The translations under genes were made by a program, and so were the position numbers. From contig CAMLMI010000145.1 in NCBI GenBank assembly GCA_946480965.1, positions 1-10,718 of the forward strand: 10,718 bases of DNA, given 5' to 3'. The notes below the pieces were generated by a model that was not told the origin of the DNA, made no database searches, and worked only from the letters and a program-made list of their open reading frames with translations. Position 1 is the stretch's first letter, and each line of letters opens with the position of its first letter. This DNA comes from an uncultured Verrucomicrobiales bacterium. GTDB lineage: Bacteria; Verrucomicrobiota; Verrucomicrobiae; Limisphaerales; CANJSG01. Below are positions 9,001 to 10,718 of this stretch, one piece after another.

Positions 9001-10718
9001 TGGTGTTGAACCAGGAGCCCTCGACGGCGAAGAAATGGGTCCGGCCGGGCTGGAGCGAGAACGGCGCGTCGTCTGAGCCCGGCGAACCGTGGACCAGCAC
9101 CTGGCCCTGCTCCCGGGTGAAGACGCGCGTCTGGTTCGCGTAGTTGTGCCCGCTGTTCACCAGCCCGTCGTGGAAGAGGACGGCGCCGGGGGGTGCTTCG
9201 AGGCGATAGACGACGGAGGCGCTCGACGGGACGAGGACGTTGGTCACGGCGGTGTTCAAGGGCAGCAGCGGCGCGGTCAAAAGATCCATGACGCGGAAGC
9301 GGTAGCTGCGGGCCTGGCCGGAGCCCTGCACGATCTGGAACTCGTAGTCGCCTGCGGGAAGATCGACCCAGGGCTTCTGCATGAACTCCGATGTCCAGAG
9401 ATTGACCGGCGGCTGCACGAGGCCCGTTGAACCCAAGACACGGAGCGACAGGTTTTCGGGATAGCCCTGGAAGTTGAAGTAGAGCACGGCCGGCGCGGCG
9501 AGGGTGAGGCGGTGCGAGTTCGTGCCCGGCCCCGCCTCCAGGCTGTTGGTGTAGGTCTGGCCGAGGACCAGCGGCTGTCCGCCCAAGGGCGGAGGCGGGA
9601 TGTTCGGGAAGGTTTCAACCGAGAGGGTGAAGGCGGCGTTCGTGCTTGCTTCCACCGCGCCCTCCACCAGCAGGGTGTAGGCTCCGCCGACGACGAACAG
9701 GTTGCTCCGGACCGACTGCGCGAACCAGTCCGACCAGACCATCTGCCCAAGGGGATCGATGAGGCGCCAGACGCTCCAGGCGTTGCCGCCCAGCGTCTGT
9801 CCGGTGACGCGGAGGCGGTCTCCGGCCTGGGCATCGATCCGGTAGGCGCGGGAGCTCCAGCCCGGACTCAGGCCGCTGTTGACGGTCGTGTTGAGCGCCA
9901 AGGCGGGTGCGGAGGCCAGGTTGAGCATCTGGAACGCGAAGCCGCCGACGGCGTCGCCGGGCGCGGTGACGGTGATCTGGTAGGCCCCGGCCGAAAGGGA
10001 CAGCACGGGATTGGAGCCGTAGTGGTAGGAGTCGGAGCCGTTGAAGCCGCGGTTGTCCACGACCGTTCCGTTGGGGCCGTCAAGGCGCCAGCGGAAGGTG
10101 GAATTGGTCCAGGAGTCGAAGATCAGCTTCGCGGGCTGCGCGAGCGTGAAGGTGTAGCGCTGCTGCTGGCCGGGGAGGCCGATGGTGCCGGTGACGAGGC
10201 TGTCCAGGGTCATCGGCTGCGGCGTGGCGGGATCGATGACGACGCGGAACGAGTGGACGCCCTCGACCGGCGGGTCGTATTGGCTGCCGCCGACGAACAG
10301 CATGTAGGTGCCGGTCTCCGAGAGGGTGAACGGTCCGCGATCGGAGAAGCCCGCGTTGAACAGGTCGTCGCCATAGGGGGAGACCAGACGCCACTGCGAC
10401 GGGGAACCGCCGGACCACGCGTGCAGGTAGCCGCTGGCGGACAGCGCGTCGATGAAGAGGCGGTCTCCGGCGGACGCCTGGAAGCGGTAGATGTTCGCCC
10501 CGGCGGCCGGAGAGTTCGTGCCCTCCACGGTGGCCAGCGGGGAGATCGTCCGCGCCGCGGCCAGATCGAGCACGCGGAAGAAGAACTCGCCCACGGCTTC
10601 CGAGCCGGCCGCGTCCACCGTCACCGTGTAGGCACCGGGTGCCGCGTCGTAGATGAACAGGCCATCGGAACCGAAGGTCTGGTTGTTGTTCAGCGTTCCC
10701 GTGGGGCCGGTGAGCACC
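1..10718 (-). CDS. Giant multidomain secreted/surface protein, internal fragment (both ends outside the window)
   Basis: One minus-strand frame (first full codon at 10717, last at 4-2) reads 3,572 codons without a stop. It yields coherent repeat domains throughout, so this is the real coding frame. Visible order: six double PPC-like units, five CARDB, four Calx-beta, one CARDB, an Ig-like domain, further beta-sandwich segments, a carboxypeptidase-regulatory-like domain, a Cys/Lys-rich cassette, an FN3-like domain and the start of an Ig/cadherin-like domain. These families are extracellular and mostly serve adhesion, spacing or calcium binding; I see no catalytic domain. Signal peptide, start codon and C-terminal anchoring or sorting signal lie outside. 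The protein is rich in Thr-Asn and has five cysteines, all within residues 2929-3039. An adhesin or outer-surface matrix protein is the likely role (inference). The style suggests Verrucomicrobiota. Residue numbers in other entries count from the codon at 10717. Confidence 0.95.
2..70 (-). other. Start of an Ig/cadherin-like repeat domain (cut by window edge)
   Basis: The final 23 residues read NQAPVLAAIPDQSVVEG then RLFSLQ. 'N.aPvl..i.dq.v.EG..fs' is the standard opening strand of putative-Ig (He_PIG) and cadherin-like repeats, which usually come in tandem arrays, so more copies probably lie beyond position 1. Confidence 0.75.
86..370 (-). other. Fibronectin type III-like domain
   Basis: Residues ~3450-3544. 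It shows DTTPPSTQLAPLPAIS, then ADFNLGWTGTDDISGVAFYD, VYVSTNGGPFGRW, a SGTVFRG strand, and YGFYVLATDAAGNAESAP. The 'W.g.D..sG...Ydvyvs..gg.f..w....t.....f.g..G..Y.fyv.A.D.aGN.e' pattern is the classic bacterial FN3/Ig hybrid of surface proteins. A linker (AAQAATTVTTAV) leads to the next domain. Confidence 0.8.
383..734 (-). other. Beta-rich segment between the conserved module and FN3
   Basis: Residues ~3329-3445. It contains LPDTLYLSQGPIVPVTAV, a TPGWSYFRIGNPGGTNFVL strand, TEIGLNTNAWTTDRFFFGG and LLHFVDFDSTGSYTLVYE. Aromatic and strand-like throughout, with a 'GSYTLVYE' exit strand before the Pro-rich linker VPVPDTTPPS that starts the FN3 domain. No named domain recognised. Confidence 0.4.
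735..1593 (-). other. Unassigned conserved-looking module, Lys/Glu-rich, ending in an IHEL segment
   Basis: Residues ~3042-3328. The order is: LTRDAFNATLEIDNETASPL; LFDVRAPQLVGMTGVDGTG; ASWILVPTLDAAPT; VFMVGGTMSYVQDG; QPELLVRYFHERDVFADDPF; PYALAVRVDNVGYGEARNMK; ITSAKPEIVENEKGLLIDFK; ARWLFTSTLQGSFTNYSASF; ATEIHELNRIVNV. It has several CARDB/NEW3-like strand pairs but more charged and aromatic residues and far more lysines than the spacer repeats. I believe runs like SAKPEIVENEKGLLIDFKII recur in other very large secreted proteins, but cannot name the entry. IHEL lacks the HExxH arrangement of zinc proteases, so no catalysis is claimed. Confidence 0.55.
1594..1975 (-). other. Cysteine-containing domain with Gly8 linker, unassigned
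   Basis: Residues ~2915-3041. It carries five cysteines, at residues 2929, 2941, 2960, 3007 and 3039 (codons at 1933, 1897, 1840, 1699, 1603), the only ones I find in all 3,572 codons. Motifs: TGQCSVTAEMLWNYLCGPN, VDKENAVYFFDSTGCDLPA, VCRPAP and EVCARVK. A run of eight glycines (1789-1766) splits the region. The first part looks partly helical (AEMLWNYL) and the AQASLDKVMQMAAEVCARVK stretch is helical, unlike the all-beta rest. The odd number of cysteines leaves one unpaired within the window, or paired with a cysteine outside it. I do not recognise a named family, though the sequence reads as more constrained than its neighbours. Confidence 0.6.
1976..2293 (-). other. Beta-sandwich segment preceding the Cys cluster
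   Basis: Residues ~2809-2914. It begins YTFTVVPTTVQDRYRFEVE, then FETQVPVPVVTISPASVDL, an EDFQIQFTIENHGLIEARDV strand pair, and IGTLGARQSITIPATV. The later half is a NEW3/CARDB-like 'f.i.N.G...a.dv.l.iP ... t.l..iG.L.a.qs..iPa.v' sandwich. The first half (VPVPVVTISP) is a recurrent phrase in large secreted proteins as I remember them, but I cannot name the family. It leads straight into the cysteine cluster. Confidence 0.5.
2306..2572 (-). other. Carboxypeptidase-regulatory-like (CarboxypepD_reg) domain
   Basis: Residues ~2716-2804. The segment starts SLKVVAEDEYTYF and then shows WVRVTDGLSGALVATNVTG, ADGSVLFTNLAEAYYIVDV and VRSGDTTNVVAFLQRQ. The order 'G..V.V.d...g......T..dG...f..L....Y.v.v.......f....v..g....v...l' is the regulatory-like transthyretin fold common in surface proteins. 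It is followed directly by the YTFTVVPTT strand of the next segment. Confidence 0.7.
2573..3219 (-). other. Two beta-sandwich segments, NEW3/ASH-like, not firmly assigned
   Basis: The first segment (about 3205-2880) has TIVVVEGGTNSGSSALVNLS, then VAEVYTNHPSIQVSA and LPGDSRVYLRFDVRA. That is a 'persistent-force then spread-out' pattern like the NEW3-type domain, where an unstructured tail strand is stabilised by a following sandwich. The second (about 2880-2590) has VSFILTNAGSRATGPLEI, WLALSSPQQLPPLEPGTNT and LAFGDYTGSIAINS, the pattern of ASH/NEW3-type sandwiches (N.G...t..l.i, pw..l.....l.pG....v.l.l.P). Both are likely spacers. Assignment is from pattern alone. Confidence 0.45.
3220..3505 (-). 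other. Ig-like beta-sandwich domain
   Basis: Residues ~2405-2500. After the AHTATVSTAVTV strand come VPLTGSATS, a PVTVHVEVRGTRRTIQA strand pair, TD.SGNF.V.F.PLPTEAG and YRIAATHPS. The order 'V.v.v...g....tTD..GnF...f.p...G.Y.i.a.hp' is that of bacterial Ig-like or macroglobulin-like repeat domains. No catalytic or thioester motif is seen. The family name is uncertain; the beta-sandwich call is firmer. Confidence 0.6.
3506..3859 (-). other. Sixth CARDB domain, after the Calx-beta block
   Basis: The run opens with PDIIVTEI, followed by ALTGQNLTVTFTLGNNG, an RVLISTDPLLGADS strand like the fifth CARDB copy, and WIIVQADVFNAVPEVLENNN, which is the CARDB terminal strand and E..NN motif. Length is about 118 residues. 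It is separated from the other five copies by the Calx-beta block, and it resembles copy 5 (YLSADDQIG) more than copies 1-4. Confidence 0.87.
3872..5101 (-). other. Four tandem Calx-beta domains (residues ~1873-2282)
   Basis: Copies begin near 5101, 4795, 4489 and 4165, about 100 residues each. Each has a strand with (I/V).E(N/G) (FQIAENA, NVVEGTA, NVSEGAG, LVPEGRN), a T.TR-like strand in three of the four, a VPATVTIPAG-type strand (VPATVVLSAG, VPASVTIPSG), a strand entering an acidic turn (DAEFDG, IDDSLIE, NNTLVDG, LTDAVTDGN), and a final strand ending in an acidic cluster (LDSN, VVDND, VTDDDG, VSDAD). This is the pattern of Calx-beta domains, which bind calcium at interdomain acidic clusters in Na/Ca exchangers and occur widely in bacterial adhesins. 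Calcium binding here is inferred; copy 1 has the weakest terminal cluster. Confidence 0.88.
5102..7033 (-). other. Five tandem CARDB domains (residues ~1229-1872)
   Basis: Copies begin at the PDL motif: 7033, 6631, 6241, 5854 and 5461, spacings 402, 390, 387 and 393 bp, about 130 residues each. Each shows the CARDB signature: PDL.V..v.v.P, a G..l.v.W.v.N.G strand, an (F/W).D.v.v strand, a long LP strand, then v.V.aD..n.v.E with a terminal acidic E..NN motif (GTGEANNS, AETNN, GTAESNNS, GTGEANNT, ETDESNNS). CARDB is a cell-adhesion-related bacterial beta-sandwich domain common in giant surface proteins. Copies 3 and 4 also share GPITNGT. The fifth copy diverges, with a YLSADDQIGFDQALG stretch typical of other CARDB branches. 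The block follows the PPC-like array with only a short linker (EKPSEPLFQTNSS). Confidence 0.88.
7076..10717 (-). repeat. Six tandem ~630-bp units, each two PPC-like beta-sandwich domains
   Basis: Units start at about 10756 (outside; first ~13 residues missing), 10126, 9484, 8857, 8227 and 7600, giving spacings of 642, 627, 630 and 627 bp between visible starts. Each opens with a hydrophobic strand and Asp/Asn (LIFDSWTN, LYFNFQGY, then VFFDALTN three times). It continues with W..(L/S)..GP.G, then LPAGDY.L.V and Y.FRL. The second half runs GLALYRF.A..GQRVYF, GRLY..NGR.V, an acidic loop and a second ETGDYLF-like strand. The alternation of 'Y.F...aGqrv', 'l.Pdg' and 'aGdY.l.V' matches the bacterial PPC fold, about 105 residues per copy and therefore about twelve copies. 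In proteases and adhesins PPC domains are non-catalytic accessory or binding domains. Units 4-6 share an identical 23-nt DNA block, so they look most recently duplicated. The PPC assignment rests on pattern, not a profile search. Confidence 0.75.
7578..8857 (-). repeat. Identical 23-nt DNA block repeated at 630/627-bp spacing
   Basis: The minus-strand block encoding VFFDALTN is identical at DNA level at 8857-8835, 8227-8205 and 7600-7578, at the same point of three successive PPC-like units. Protein identity over the rest of the units is far from complete, so this is either a strongly conserved strand plus codon bias or a remnant of recent duplication or gene conversion. Confidence 0.85.

Noticed and set aside
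3260..9076. Forward-strand open frame of 1,938 codons
   Set aside because: Its translation is low-complexity Arg/Gly/Asp/Ala/His-rich with no domain, and it is the codon-aligned antisense of the minus-strand gene, which encodes clear PPC-like, CARDB, Calx-beta and other domains. Its openness follows from avoidance of TTA, CTA and TCA in the real gene.
1..10718. CRISPR array, tRNA/rRNA, promoter, terminator or insertion-sequence ends
   Set aside because: The only repeats are coding-domain repeats at 390-bp and 630-bp spacing in frame with the gene; I saw no short direct repeats with spacers, no terminal inverted repeats and no non-coding gap.

Overview
The whole 10.7 kb window lies inside one protein-coding gene on the minus strand. 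Read from position 10717 down to position 2, one frame stays open for 3,572 codons, with no start and no stop inside the window. I checked the codon register at more than twenty landmarks from end to end and found no frameshift. The gene is truncated at both edges. There is no intergenic DNA, promoter, terminator, RNA gene, CRISPR array, insertion sequence or origin here.

The product is a giant, repeat-built, almost certainly secreted or surface-exposed beta-sandwich protein. In protein order (high to low coordinates) it holds: (1) positions 10717-7076, six tandem units of about 210 residues, each apparently two pre-peptidase C-terminal (PPC)-like domains; (2) 7033-5102, five CARDB (cell-adhesion-related) domains of about 130 residues; (3) 5101-3872, four Calx-beta domains of about 100 residues; (4) 3859-3506, a sixth CARDB domain; (5) 3505-2573, an Ig-like domain and two more beta-sandwich segments; (6) 2572-2306, a carboxypeptidase-regulatory-like domain; (7) 2293-735, a distinctive section holding the protein's only five cysteines, a Gly8 linker and most of its lysines, reading like a conserved cassette I cannot name; (8) 734-383, a beta-rich segment; (9) 370-86, a fibronectin type III-like domain; (10) 70-2, the start of an Ig/cadherin-like domain that continues past the window edge.

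The DNA is G+C rich with strong G/C preference at third codon positions. The protein is very rich in Thr-Asn dipeptides and small residues. Giant proteins mixing PPC, CARDB, Calx-beta and FN3 modules, with this composition, are what I would expect from Verrucomicrobiota or a related PVC-group bacterium. That placement is inference from style, not from a marker gene. No catalytic domain is visible, so the likely role is adhesion, matrix or cell-surface structure, with calcium binding plausible in the Calx-beta block.

The largest forward-strand open frames (431-3214 and 3260-9076) are antisense shadows of this gene and are not annotated as genes. I found no new multi-gene system. The points most worth a second look are the 630-bp repeat array, the Cys/Lys-rich cassette, and the very long codon-aligned antisense frame.
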